Made by a program: the position numbers and the translations under genes. The notes under the pieces were generated by a model, which saw nothing but the letters and a program-made list of their open reading frames with translations, was not told the origin of the DNA and did not search any database. Shown here one piece after another: positions 14,925 through 23,470 of a stretch of DNA of 48,073 nt (position 1 is its first letter; the number at the start of each line of letters is the position of its first letter). The DNA lies in assembly GCA_028713995.1 (NCBI GenBank), contig JAQTNF010000021.1, positions 1-48,073 on the forward strand, written 5' to 3'. Origin of the DNA: Deltaproteobacteria bacterium (GTDB lineage Bacteria > Myxococcota_A > Polyangia > JAAYKL01).

Positions 14925-15740
14925 TCAGCCGAGCCCGAGCACGTGGGCCATGGTGTAGCGCCCGGGCGGCTTGCCGTGCAGGAAGAGCGCGGCCGCGAGC
15001 GCGCCCTGCGCGAACAGGGTGCGGGAGTCGGCCCGGTGGGTGAGCTCGAGGCGCTCGTACTTTCCGGCCAGGATCACGGTGTGATCGCCGAACACGCCGC
15101 CGCCGCGCACGGCGTGCACTCCGATCTCGCCCTGCGGCCGCGCTCCGACGCGTCCCTCTCGGCCGAAGCGCAGGTTCTCGCTCGCATCGATCCCAGCCGC
15201 GCGAGCCGCGACGTTCGCGAGCATGAGGGCCGTGCCGGACGGCGCGTCGGTCTTGTCGCGGTGGTGCATCTCCACGATCTCGATGTCGTAGGCGAGGCCG
15301 AGGGCGGTCACGGCGCGCTCGGCGAGCGCGGCCAGCACGGCCACGCCCAGGCTCAGGTTGGGCGCCACGAGCACCGGGATCTCGCCGGACGCCCTGTCGA
15401 ACGCGGCGAGCGTTTCCGCCGGGAGACCGGTCGTGCCGCACACGATCGGCCGCAGGCCGAAGAGGGCTGAGGTGAGCGTGCCCGCGGCCGCGTCCGGAGC
15501 CGAGAGGTCCACGACCACGTCCGCGCCCGACGCGGCCCGGTCCGCGTCCGCGCCGATGACGGGCCCGCCCGGACCGAGGCCGGCCAGCTCGTGGAGGTCG
15601 CGACCCAGGCACGGGGAGCCGACCCGTTCCACCGCGGCCACAATGTGCGCATCCGGACGACCGAAGGCCACGCGCGCGATCTCGAGCCCCATGCGTCCCC
15701 CGGCGCCCACGAGCGCGATGCCGACGCGGCCCGCCGTCAC
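14925..15740 (-). CDS. dapB: 4-hydroxy-tetrahydrodipicolinate reductase
   Basis: A 271-aa enzyme of lysine and meso-diaminopimelate synthesis: it reduces the product of DapA with NAD(P)H. The N-terminal Rossmann motif is VGAGGRMG; further landmarks are CGTTGL, APNLSLGV, and the catalytic stretch EMHHRDKTDAPSGTA with the His/Lys residues. GTG 15740 is the start: it overlaps the dapA stop (GTGA) and directly precedes the Rossmann strand. Length is normal. On the reverse strand an AT-rich inverted repeat (14911-14926) overlaps the stop but is too weak to call a terminator. Confidence 0.95.
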   Translation of the reverse strand: MTAGRVGIALVGAGGRMGLEIARVAFGRPDAHIVAAVERVGSPCLGRDLHELAGLGPGGPVIGADADRAASGADVVVDLSAPDAAAGTLTSALFGLRPIVCGTTGLPAETLAAFDRASGEIPVLVAPNLSLGVAVLAALAERAVTALGLAYDIEIVEMHHRDKTDAPSGTALMLANVAARAAGIDASENLRFGREGRVGARPQGEIGVHAVRGGGVFGDHTVILAGKYERLELTHRADSRTLFAQGALAAALFLHGKPPGRYTMAHVLGLG

Positions 15741-16630
15741 GAGGCCCTCTTCGGCTCGAAGCCGAGCCGTTCCATCTCCGCGGCGAGCCGGGAGATCGTG
15801 GCCTTCTGCGGCCACATGAGCGGCATGCGGATCTCGGGTTCCACGAGGCCGAGCAGGTGCAGCGCAGCCTTGGCCGGTCCGGGGTTGGTCTCGAGGAAGA
15901 GCGCCTCGTGCAGGCCGGTGAGCTCGGCCTGCGCCTCGGCCGCGCCCTTGTGGTCGCCCGCGACCCAGCGCCGCCACAGCTCGGCCCACTTGGCCGGCGC
16001 CACGTTGGACGCGGTGCTGATGACGCCCTGCCCGCCCGCGACGAGGAGCGACACGGTGATGGGGTCGTCGCCGGAGAGCACGGCCATGCGCCCCTTGACC
16101 GCGGCGATGACCTGGATGACGCGCAGCATGGACCCGGTGGCCTCCTTGACGCCGACGATGCGCTCGTGGGCCGCGAGCCTTCCGAGCGTGGCGGGCAGGA
16201 TGTCCGAGCCCGTGCGCGTGGGCACGTTGTAGGCGATGATCGGCACGCGCGTCCGGTCGGCCACGGCCTCGTAGTGGGCCGCGATGCCGTCCTGGCCCGG
16301 ACGCACGTAGGCCGGCGACGCCACCAGGACGGCGTCGACCCCCGCGTCCGCGGCCGCGTGGGCCGCTTCCACCACGGCCCAGGTGGACGAGTGGCTGCAC
16401 CCGGCCGCCACCAGGATCCGGCCGCGCGCGGTCTTGACCGCGGTCTCGACGACGAGGCGCTGCTCTTCCCGCGTGAGCATGGAGCCCTCGCCCGTGGTGG
16501 CCGCAACCACGATGCCCTGCACCTTGGCCTCGATCTGGCGCTCCACGAGCGCGCGCAGGGCGTCGAGATCCACCATGCCCGAGCGCAGGGGTGTGACGAG
16601 CGCGGTGAGTATCCCTTCCAGCTTGAGCAT
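15737..16630 (-). CDS. dapA: 4-hydroxy-tetrahydrodipicolinate synthase
   Basis: A 297-aa TIM-barrel aldolase that condenses pyruvate with aspartate semialdehyde, the first committed step to diaminopimelate and lysine. The Schiff-base lysine is in GVKEATG (residue ~160) and the catalytic tyrosine in AYNVPTRTG; the N-terminal GTTGE motif appears as ATTGEGSM. ATG 16630 has GGAGAA about 8 bp upstream. It forms a two-gene operon with dapB, coupled by a 4-bp overlap. Intact and of normal length. Confidence 0.95.
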   Translation of the reverse strand: MLKLEGILTALVTPLRSGMVDLDALRALVERQIEAKVQGIVVAATTGEGSMLTREEQRLVVETAVKTARGRILVAAGCSHSSTWAVVEAAHAAADAGVDAVLVASPAYVRPGQDGIAAHYEAVADRTRVPIIAYNVPTRTGSDILPATLGRLAAHERIVGVKEATGSMLRVIQVIAAVKGRMAVLSGDDPITVSLLVAGGQGVISTASNVAPAKWAELWRRWVAGDHKGAAEAQAELTGLHEALFLETNPGPAKAALHLLGLVEPEIRMPLMWPQKATISRLAAEMERLGFEPKRAS

Positions 16631-16808
16631 GTGCTTCTCCTTGGGCGCGGCCCTTCCGTCGGCCCGGCGACCATTTTTCGCCCGACGAGGACGCGATGTC
16701 CAGCGGGAGTTCGCCCGGCACGGCTTCACCTTTCCCGTTTGCGGGGCGTTCTGGTAGGATGCCGGACACGGGATCCGGTTTCGGGAGGATCGGATCGACG
16801 GAGGTCGC

Positions 16809-17051
16809 ATGGGAGTCGCCGCCTTGGTTCTCGCAGTGGTCGGCCTGACGATCTGCTGGATTCCCGCCGCGGGCTGGGTCGGCGTGCTGCTCGCGTTCGC
16901 CGCCATGGTCCTCGCGGCCGTCGCGATGACCACGGGGCAAAAGAGGCTCGGAATCGTCGGATTGGCGCTGGGCGCGGTGCCGCTCATATTGGGCCTCGTC
17001 ATCCAGATCATGGCCGTCCTCAACCCATCGGTATCGCCGCAACCCCGCTGA
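16809..17051 (+). CDS. Small two- to three-helix membrane protein (DUF4190-like)
   Basis: An 80-aa, almost entirely hydrophobic protein with two or three membrane segments and Gly-rich spacing (LAVVGL, GVLLAFAAMVLAAVAM, LGIVGLALGAV), a pattern seen in the DUF4190 group. GGAGGT lies just before ATG 16809. It is divergent from dapA and 14 bp upstream of the TPR gene, so it probably leads that operon. No function can be read from the sequence. Confidence 0.7.
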   Translation: MGVAALVLAVVGLTICWIPAAGWVGVLLAFAAMVLAAVAMTTGQKRLGIVGLALGAVPLILGLVIQIMAVLNPSVSPQPR

Positions 17052-17065
17052 CTTTCACGAACGAA

Positions 17066-18070
17066 ATGGACCAGCTCTCCGCACATCTCGATCGCAGCTG
17101 GGATCTCGTCTCGAAGGGCGAGACGACCCAGGCCCTCGTGTCGGCCCGTCGCGCGCTCGACCTCAACGGCGACGCGCCGGAGGTCCACAACCTGCTCGGC
17201 TACATCTATGCCGTGGACGGCGACTACGACGAGGCCCTCGCGTGCTACCGGCGGGCGCTCGAGCTCGACGAGTGGTACCTCGATCCCATGCTCAACGCGG
17301 CAGAGATCCTGGTGAACCCGGAGGCCGACCCCGAGGAGGCCATCCGCCTGTGCCGCATGGCCCTCGAGGTGGCGTCGACGCCGGAGGAGATGACCGACGC
17401 CTCCCTCATCGAGATCGAGGCCCTCATGAACCTGGCGAGGGTCGACGAGGCGGCGCTGAGGCTCGCCGAGGTCGGCTCGGCCGAAGCGCTGTCGCCGCCG
17501 TATCTGGTCCTCGTCGGGCGACTCCACTACGAGATGGGCAACATGGTCGAGGCCAAGCGGTTCTCGGAGAAGGCGCTCGCCGCGGACGATACGCTCCCCG
17601 ACGCGTGGTACTACGCCGGCCTCGTGGCGCGGGACGAGGGGCGTCGCATCGACGCGGTCGTAGCCTTCCTGGCCACGCGCGAGCGCGATCTGGCCATGGC
17701 GTCGCCGCCCTGGACCGCGAGCCGACCCTCTCTCGGAGAGTCGGTCACGAAGGCGCTCGAGGCGCTCCCCTCCGACGCGCTCGCCATGCTCGACGGCTCG
17801 ACCATCCTCATCGAGCCCTACCCGAGCGAGCGCCAGATCCGCGACGAGATGGATCCGCGGCAGGTCGTGCTGGTCGAGGGGGTGGACCCCGCGCGCCGCG
17901 TGTTCGAGAAGCTCTGGGTCTTCTCGCGCAACGTGGAGCGCGCCGTGCCGACGGCGGCATCCCTGGCGGCGGATCTCGCGTACTTCATCGAGCGCGAGGT
18001 CACCACCTCGAGGGGCGAAGACGCCGCGGACGGTCCAGAGGAGCCGGACCGAGGGGCGGGCCGCGTTTGA
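17066..18070 (+). CDS. TPR protein with a degenerate zincin-like C-terminal domain
   Basis: A 334-aa, probably cytoplasmic protein (no signal). Residues 1-215 contain about four TPR units (AAEVHNLLGYIYAVDGDYDEALACY-type helices). Residues ~225-320 (LEALPSDALAMLDG, IEPYPSERQIRDEMDP, LVEGVDP) resemble the start of the DUF1025/Zincin_1 metallopeptidase family, but the HExxH zinc motif expected after it is missing (LAADLAYFIEREV is in its place). So this looks like a scaffold with a dead peptidase fold. I start it at ATG 17066 because the TPR begins there; the longer open frame upstream runs antisense through dapA. Confidence 0.75.
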   Translation: MDQLSAHLDRSWDLVSKGETTQALVSARRALDLNGDAPEVHNLLGYIYAVDGDYDEALACYRRALELDEWYLDPMLNAAEILVNPEADPEEAIRLCRMALEVASTPEEMTDASLIEIEALMNLARVDEAALRLAEVGSAEALSPPYLVLVGRLHYEMGNMVEAKRFSEKALAADDTLPDAWYYAGLVARDEGRRIDAVVAFLATRERDLAMASPPWTASRPSLGESVTKALEALPSDALAMLDGSTILIEPYPSERQIRDEMDPRQVVLVEGVDPARRVFEKLWVFSRNVERAVPTAASLAADLAYFIEREVTTSRGEDAADGPEEPDRGAGRV

Positions 18071-18133
18071 CAGCGCCGGTTGCCGGCTTATACGATGCTC
18101 TCAAGAGAAGGATCGAGGATTCACGAGGTCGCC

Positions 18134-18562
18134 ATGGGGACCAACAGGTTGTTCTGGCCGCAGACTCTGCTCGACGAGTGGATGGTCGAGGAGAAGATCT
18201 CCATCGACGCCGGCACGCTGACCGTCGTTGGGGAGAAGGCGCGCTATCGCGTCAAGCAGGCCGTCCACTTCCTCGCCGACGTCGGCGACGGGAGCGATCC
18301 GCACAAGCTCCTGGGGAGGGTGAAGGAGCTCGAGACCCTGACCGCTCTCGGCGCGGAGCAGTACATGGACTCGGTGATCCTCGGCGACTCCGCCTACAAG
18401 GTCGCCCCGGGTTTCACCGGGGAGCCGCTCGTCGACGTGAGCTCAAAGGAGCGGCTGGAGGGCGCCTTCGACATCTCGCGGGCGATCGCGAAAGAGACCG
18501 GCGGCAAGGACGATTCGAACGACCAAGAGCTGCTGGCCCGCTTCCTTCTGGAAAATCTGTAG
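18134..18562 (+). CDS. Conserved-looking hypothetical protein
   Basis: A 142-aa soluble protein without signal or membrane segment and with mixed alpha/beta composition. I do not recognise the family. Notable stretches are an N-terminal NRLFWPQTLLDEWM and a Gly-rich VAPGFTGEPLVD. ATG 18134 is preferred over 18080 because GAGGT lies 5 bp upstream. It sits between a TPR protein and a Ser/Thr kinase on the same strand, so it may be a partner of that signalling group. Confidence 0.7.
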   Translation: MGTNRLFWPQTLLDEWMVEEKISIDAGTLTVVGEKARYRVKQAVHFLADVGDGSDPHKLLGRVKELETLTALGAEQYMDSVILGDSAYKVAPGFTGEPLVDVSSKERLEGAFDISRAIAKETGGKDDSNDQELLARFLLENL

Positions 18563-18671
18563 TCACGATCCGGATCCGCGGCGCGCGCGGCCACGAAACG
18601 GACCATAGCGCCAGAATGCGAGTGCTGCTATTGTCAACAGACATGTTTGAAACGGAGCGGATGAGAAGAAC

Positions 18672-20366
18672 ATGAAGGATCGCCTGCTTGGTCGTGTCAT
18701 TGCCGATCGTTACCGCCTCGAGACCCGTCTCGGCGTGGGCGGCATGGGCGCCGTGTATCGGGCCCGGCACCTCCTCATCGACCGCGTCGTCGCCATCAAG
18801 ATCCTGCAACCGGAGCGGCGCGGCGAGGAGCACTTCCGGGCATGGTTCCTGAGGGAGGCCAGGGCGGTCAACCGCATCAACCACGCCAACATCGTGGACA
18901 TCAACGACTTCGGAGAGACCGAAGATGGGCTCGCCTACCTGGTCATGGAGCTTCTCGTGGGGGAGGCGCTCTCCGCCCCCATCTCGCGCGGTCCGATGGA
19001 TCTCGCCATCTCCCTCGACGTCCTCGAGCAGGTTACCGCCGCCCTCGCGCGCGCGCACGACCTCGGCGTGGTCCACAGGGACATCAAGCCCGACAACATC
19101 TACCTCATCAACCGCGGCGGGCGCCGCAACTTCGTCAAGCTGCTCGACTTCGGCCTGGCGCGCCTCTCGCGCGACGGGCGCCTCGCGGCCAAGGGCGCGG
19201 TCTTCGGCACGCCCGAGTACATGTCGCCGGAGCAGGCGAGGGGCGAGGACGCCACGCCCCTGTCGGACCTGTATTCCCTGGGCGTCATCTTCTACGAGAT
19301 GGCCACCGGACGCCTCCCGTTCGACGCCACGGATCGCGACGGCTTCATCGAGAGTCACAAGAGCGTGGTTCCTCCTTCCCCTCAGATGTTCGAGCCGGGC
19401 CTCAACGCCGACGCCACGCGCATCATCTGCACGCTCCTGGAGAAGGACCCCGCCAAGCGCTTCAGGGACGCGCACCACCTGCTCGACGAATTCAAGGCGC
19501 TGCAGCGCCAGGTCGCCCCCGTGTCTTCGTGGGACGTCTGGCCTCCGGAGCGGCCGGCGCCCGCGCAGAGCCTGGCCGGTTCCGCGCTGGACGAGGTGGC
19601 GTCCTGGGCGCTCAAGGCCACCATCTTCGGCCGGATGGTCGCGCGCTCCTACCCCGGCGGCGGCGGTCCCCCCAAGGTCATGGAGTCCCTCGACAACCTG
19701 TGGCGCCTGGCCGCGGCGGCCACCCGGCTCGACGGCGAGCTGCACGCGGAGGCCAAGCGGAACGAAGACCTGCTCAGGCGCGGCCGCGAGTTTAGAGCGC
19801 AGGTCGGCCGCCGCATCGAAGACCTGTCGAGGGAGCAGTCGCGCCTGAAGCGCGAGATCTCCGCGGCCGCGTCGGACCTGCAGCGGCTCAAGGACGAGTA
19901 CGAGCGCGCCGGCTCCGACCTGGCCCGCGCGCGGCAGACGATCGCGTCGGTCGACAAGGAGCGCGACGAGATGACCGACGATCTCAAGAAGGCGTACGAG
20001 ATGGCCGGCGCCGCCGCGGCCCGCCGCCAGGGACGCGCCGAAGCGGTCGCGAAGGTCGAGGCCAAGATCGCCAAGTGGACCGAGGAGTGCGATCGCATCG
20101 ACGCACAGCTCGTGGAGTACAAGCAGCAGCTCGACCGGCATTCGACGGCCATCGAGGACGACCTGGAATCCGGTCGGCAGCGCCTGGCGGCCAAGATGCA
20201 GGAGCACGAATCCTACGGCGTCGCCCTCGTGGAAGCGGCTGAGGTCCTGCGCGAGCACTTCCTCAACCGGCCGGAGTGCCGGACCTTGATGAGCGAGCTC
20301 GAAGATCTCGAGCGGGCGAGCATGGTCAGCAAGGTCGCCGACCCGCCCGGACGGGAAAACCCGTAG
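18672..20366 (+). CDS. Hanks-type Ser/Thr protein kinase with C-terminal coiled coil
   Basis: A 564-aa soluble kinase. The domain is complete: glycine loop GVGGMGAVY (residues 21-29), ATP lysine K43 (AIKIL), HRDIKPDN (135-142), DFG (159-161) and GTPEYMSPEQ in the activation segment. After residue ~285 comes a Pro/Ala linker, and residues ~345-530 form a long charged coiled coil (REQSRLKREISAAASDLQRL and similar). There is no transmembrane segment, unlike most PknB relatives, so signal input is probably through the coiled coil or a partner. It ends 7 bp from a convergent gene at 20374. Confidence 0.92.
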   Translation: MKDRLLGRVIADRYRLETRLGVGGMGAVYRARHLLIDRVVAIKILQPERRGEEHFRAWFLREARAVNRINHANIVDINDFGETEDGLAYLVMELLVGEALSAPISRGPMDLAISLDVLEQVTAALARAHDLGVVHRDIKPDNIYLINRGGRRNFVKLLDFGLARLSRDGRLAAKGAVFGTPEYMSPEQARGEDATPLSDLYSLGVIFYEMATGRLPFDATDRDGFIESHKSVVPPSPQMFEPGLNADATRIICTLLEKDPAKRFRDAHHLLDEFKALQRQVAPVSSWDVWPPERPAPAQSLAGSALDEVASWALKATIFGRMVARSYPGGGGPPKVMESLDNLWRLAAAATRLDGELHAEAKRNEDLLRRGREFRAQVGRRIEDLSREQSRLKREISAAASDLQRLKDEYERAGSDLARARQTIASVDKERDEMTDDLKKAYEMAGAAAARRQGRAEAVAKVEAKIAKWTEECDRIDAQLVEYKQQLDRHSTAIEDDLESGRQRLAAKMQEHESYGVALVEAAEVLREHFLNRPECRTLMSELEDLERASMVSKVADPPGRENP

Positions 20367-20373
20367 CGCGAAG

Positions 20374-21693
20374 CTAGAACGTTCCGGACAGGAACAGGGT
20401 GGATTCTTCCGCGGTGGCCACGGGCGTCAACGTGAGCGTGGCGTCGCTCTCCTCGCCGAGACCGAACCACTCGGGCTTGAAGTAAAGCAAGGCCGCGCCG
20501 ACGCCCCCGACCACGGCGACCGCTGTTCCCGCGATGCCGACGATCTTCGCGGTGCCGGCCTTGTCCTCGTACCCCTGCCGGGCCCACTCGGTGTCGCAAT
20601 AGTAGACCTTCGCTTCCTTTTCCGAATCGGTGCTCTTGATGCTCTTGCACGTCTTGTCCCACGAGTAGCCGTCGAACGGCGGATTCGCGAGCTCCGCGGC
20701 GTAGTTGTCCTCTGAGTTGCTGTAATATGCGTACAAGCCCCATCCGAGGCCCGCCCCGGCGACGCCCGCGCCCGCGATTCCGACCGCGACGAAGAACGGG
20801 ACGGACAGCGGATCGGCTTTCTGGTTCTTGCCGATGAGCTTCACATCCATCGCGCTGACCATGCCGGTCTCGATGTTCACGTTCGCGCTGTAAGGTGTGT
20901 AGCCGTTCGCACCCACGTCCACCGCGTGCGGGCCGGGCATGAGCGGCTTCGCGAGCGGCGCCATGCCGGAGAGCGTGCCATCCACGCGCACCACGGCCTC
21001 CCGCACATTCGCGCTGACCGAAAGGACCCCTTCGGCCGGCTGGGCCGGAGGCGGTGGAGGCTGTGGCACGAGCGCAGGTGCGGGCTCCGGAACGGGCGCG
21101 GGCTGGACCTCGGGCGCAGGCTCGGGCGCGCCCCCGTCCTCGCCGGGGTAGAAGCGCGCGGTCTTCTTCTCGCCCGCGTTGATCGTAATGTCGGCCTCCT
21201 CCTCCTCCTCCCCGCGGATGATGAGGATGTGGTGCGGACCGGCTTTGAGCAGGATCTCCTCGAACGGCGCCTGTCCCATGGAGTTGCCGTCGATCTTGGC
21301 TTCGGTGCCATTGGGCTTGACGAGCAGGCGGAGCACGCCCAGCTTCTTGCGCTGGTCCTCGATCTTCTTCTTCGCTTCCTCCTGCTCCTCGGCTCCGATG
21401 TCGGCGCCGCCGTCGGCCAAGTACTTCTCGTAGGCCTTGATGGCCTCGACCGGTTCGTTGAGCTTCCCGTAGCAGTTGCCGATATGGGCGAGCACCATCC
21501 AGTGCGGACTGGCCTGGTAGGCTCCCTGGAACGACTCCAGGGCCCCCTTGTAATCATGCGACTCCAGGGCCGCGACGCCCTTGTCGAAGAGCTTCTTGGC
21601 TTTGACCTTGTTCCCCCCCTGGGCTACGGCCGGACCGCTTGCAGCCATTGTAAGACCGAACGCCAGGAACATGGCGATGCGAGTGCTTCTCAT
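20374..21693 (-). CDS. Exported TPR and PEGA-domain protein
   Basis: A 439-aa protein with an N-terminal signal peptide (MFLAFGLTMAASGPAVAQ). Residues ~30-110 contain two or three TPR helices; PEGA-like beta repeats follow (LLVKPNGTEAKIDGNSMGQ and VRVDGTLSGMAPLAKPLMPG), separated by a Pro/Glu-rich linker. A hydrophobic pair of segments (residues ~305-335 and ~400-420) may anchor it in the membrane. ATG 21693 is used because GGGAGG lies 7 bp upstream, whereas the ATG at 21699 is too close to it. It is 23 bp behind the kinase-like gene at 21717 and is likely its functional partner at the cell surface. Confidence 0.78.
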   Translation of the reverse strand: MRSTRIAMFLAFGLTMAASGPAVAQGGNKVKAKKLFDKGVAALESHDYKGALESFQGAYQASPHWMVLAHIGNCYGKLNEPVEAIKAYEKYLADGGADIGAEEQEEAKKKIEDQRKKLGVLRLLVKPNGTEAKIDGNSMGQAPFEEILLKAGPHHILIIRGEEEEEADITINAGEKKTARFYPGEDGGAPEPAPEVQPAPVPEPAPALVPQPPPPPAQPAEGVLSVSANVREAVVRVDGTLSGMAPLAKPLMPGPHAVDVGANGYTPYSANVNIETGMVSAMDVKLIGKNQKADPLSVPFFVAVGIAGAGVAGAGLGWGLYAYYSNSEDNYAAELANPPFDGYSWDKTCKSIKSTDSEKEAKVYYCDTEWARQGYEDKAGTAKIVGIAGTAVAVVGGVGAALLYFKPEWFGLGEESDATLTLTPVATAEESTLFLSGTF

Positions 21694-21716
21694 GAACATG
21701 CCTCCCATCTTTCTCA

Positions 21717-23369
21717 CTAACCGTACGGGTTCGAGGTGCTGAACCCGCCCTTCTTCTGTTTTGGCTTGTCGCCGGCTGGCGGCTTCTTGGCCGCGGGCGG
21801 TCTCGGGGTGACCTTCGGCGCGGGCTTCGTCTTCGGAGTCTCCACGACCTCGGGCTCGGGTGTGGGCTCCTCCGGCTTCGCAACCTCGGCGCCGGTGTCC
21901 GTCGCCGGCTTCGAGTCGGGCTGCACGATCTCGATGAGCTCTATTGTCACCGCCTTCGACGCGTCGAACTTCACGTCCCGCTCGAGCGGTTCGTAGCCCT
22001 CTGCCCTGGCCTTGACGACGTGGAACTGGTTGTCCGGGGCGACCTCGATTTTGGCCGGGTTGCCCGCAATGCGGCGACCGTCCAGGGTGACGCTGGCGCC
22101 CGGAGGCACGACCTTGATCTCGATGGTGACGTTCGCGGGCGGGGGCGGTGGTGCGGCCTTCTGAGCCGGTTTTCCGCCGAGGCCGATCCCGAGCACGACC
22201 GCGACAACGACCACGACGATGACGGCCGCGACCACGGCGATGGCGACCCGGAGCTTCTTCGAGTAGAGAAGCGGGAAGCGCTTTTCCATCTCGGGCATGT
22301 CGACGATGACGGAAGGCTGCTCCGCCGGTTCCTGCTCCGGGAGCTTCTCGATCTTCTCGGGCTGCGCGATCGCCGGGCGCGCGGCGGACACAGGTGAAAC
22401 GGCCGCGACCGGAGCCGAGGGTGGGACCGGGGCTGGCGCGGGGCTCGCGGACGGCGTGGGTTTCGCGACCTGGGTCGCGGGCTTCCCCGGACCGGCGCGG
22501 CCCACGTCGTCGATGGCCGCCAGGAACTCCGCGGCGCTCTGGTATCGGTTGTCGGGAAGCGCGGCGAGCGCCTTGTGGATGACCGCCGCGAGCCGCGTGT
22601 CGAGGTCGTTGCGCAGGGAGTTGGCCGGTGACGGGATCCGGGCCGGGACCTCGCCGGTCACCATCTCGTAGAGGATCGCCCCCGCCGCATAGAGGTCGGC
22701 CCGCCTGTCGCTCTCCCACCCTTTTCGTCTCTGTTCGGGCGCGAAGTAGTCGCGGCTCGGCAGGTCCTCGCCATCCTCCGGCTGCAGCGTGGCCTTGAGA
22801 TGGGCCTCGCCGAAGTCCACGATCTTGACCACCTCGGTTCCGTCCTGCCGCGACAGGAAGATGTCGGCCGGCGACAGGTCGAGGTTCAGCACGTCCGATT
22901 CGTGCGCGCGGCCGAGTGCGATGATGATCTCCCGCGCGAAGCGCATGGCCTCGGTGATGGGAAGCTGCCCCAGCCTCTCGATGCGTGCCTCAAGGCATTC
23001 GCCGACCATGAGCTCGCGGATCACGGTGGGCGCCGCACCCGTGTCGCGGCCGGTTTCGACGACCGCGGCGATGTACGGGCAACCCAGCGTGCCCACGCGC
23101 TGCGCCTCGGAAAGGAAGCGTCCGACCGCGGATGCGTTTCTGGCGAAGTACGGGTGGAGCATCTTGGCCGCGAGCCTGCGGCCCGACGCGATGTCCTCGA
23201 CCTCGAGCACGATGCCGATGGGCCCCTCGCCCAGGATTGTGACAACTTTGAAACGATCAAGAATCGTCTGGCCGAGGAGCCGCGGCCCGAAATCGATCGG
23301 GCGGCCCGTGACGGCGCAAAAATGGTTGTCGGATCCGTGAGTTCCGCCGCAATGGGGGCATCTGTTCAT
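21717..23369 (-). CDS. Degenerate Ser/Thr kinase-like protein with zinc ribbon and PEGA region
   Basis: A 550-aa protein. It starts with a CPHCGG...C zinc-ribbon. The kinase-like domain keeps a glycine loop (GEGPIGIV), the ATP lysine K69 (AAKML) and DFG (185-187), but the catalytic loop HRDLKPDN is altered to NLDLSPAD (162-169): the aspartate survives, while the His, Arg, the Lys and the Mg-binding Asn are lost. GTPxYMSPEQ is reduced to DYFAPEQ. A membrane segment lies near residues 345-370, followed by a PEGA-like external domain and a Lys/Pro tail. It may be a low-activity kinase or a pseudokinase. It is followed by the TPR/PEGA gene. Confidence 0.8.
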   Translation of the reverse strand: MNRCPHCGGTHGSDNHFCAVTGRPIDFGPRLLGQTILDRFKVVTILGEGPIGIVLEVEDIASGRRLAAKMLHPYFARNASAVGRFLSEAQRVGTLGCPYIAAVVETGRDTGAAPTVIRELMVGECLEARIERLGQLPITEAMRFAREIIIALGRAHESDVLNLDLSPADIFLSRQDGTEVVKIVDFGEAHLKATLQPEDGEDLPSRDYFAPEQRRKGWESDRRADLYAAGAILYEMVTGEVPARIPSPANSLRNDLDTRLAAVIHKALAALPDNRYQSAAEFLAAIDDVGRAGPGKPATQVAKPTPSASPAPAPVPPSAPVAAVSPVSAARPAIAQPEKIEKLPEQEPAEQPSVIVDMPEMEKRFPLLYSKKLRVAIAVVAAVIVVVVVAVVLGIGLGGKPAQKAAPPPPPANVTIEIKVVPPGASVTLDGRRIAGNPAKIEVAPDNQFHVVKARAEGYEPLERDVKFDASKAVTIELIEIVQPDSKPATDTGAEVAKPEEPTPEPEVVETPKTKPAPKVTPRPPAAKKPPAGDKPKQKKGGFSTSNPYG

Positions 23370-23470
23370 CGGTCAGCTTCCTCGCACCAAGTCAAGGGAC
23401 ACCCGGTACCACAACACACGAACAGGCATACGACTTCAAGATTTCACAGTATCCAATCCAAGTCGACGTT

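Noticed and set aside
14632-16674. 680-aa open frame on the minus strand across dapA/dapB
   Set aside because: Out of frame with the intact dapA and dapB, which have all catalytic motifs.
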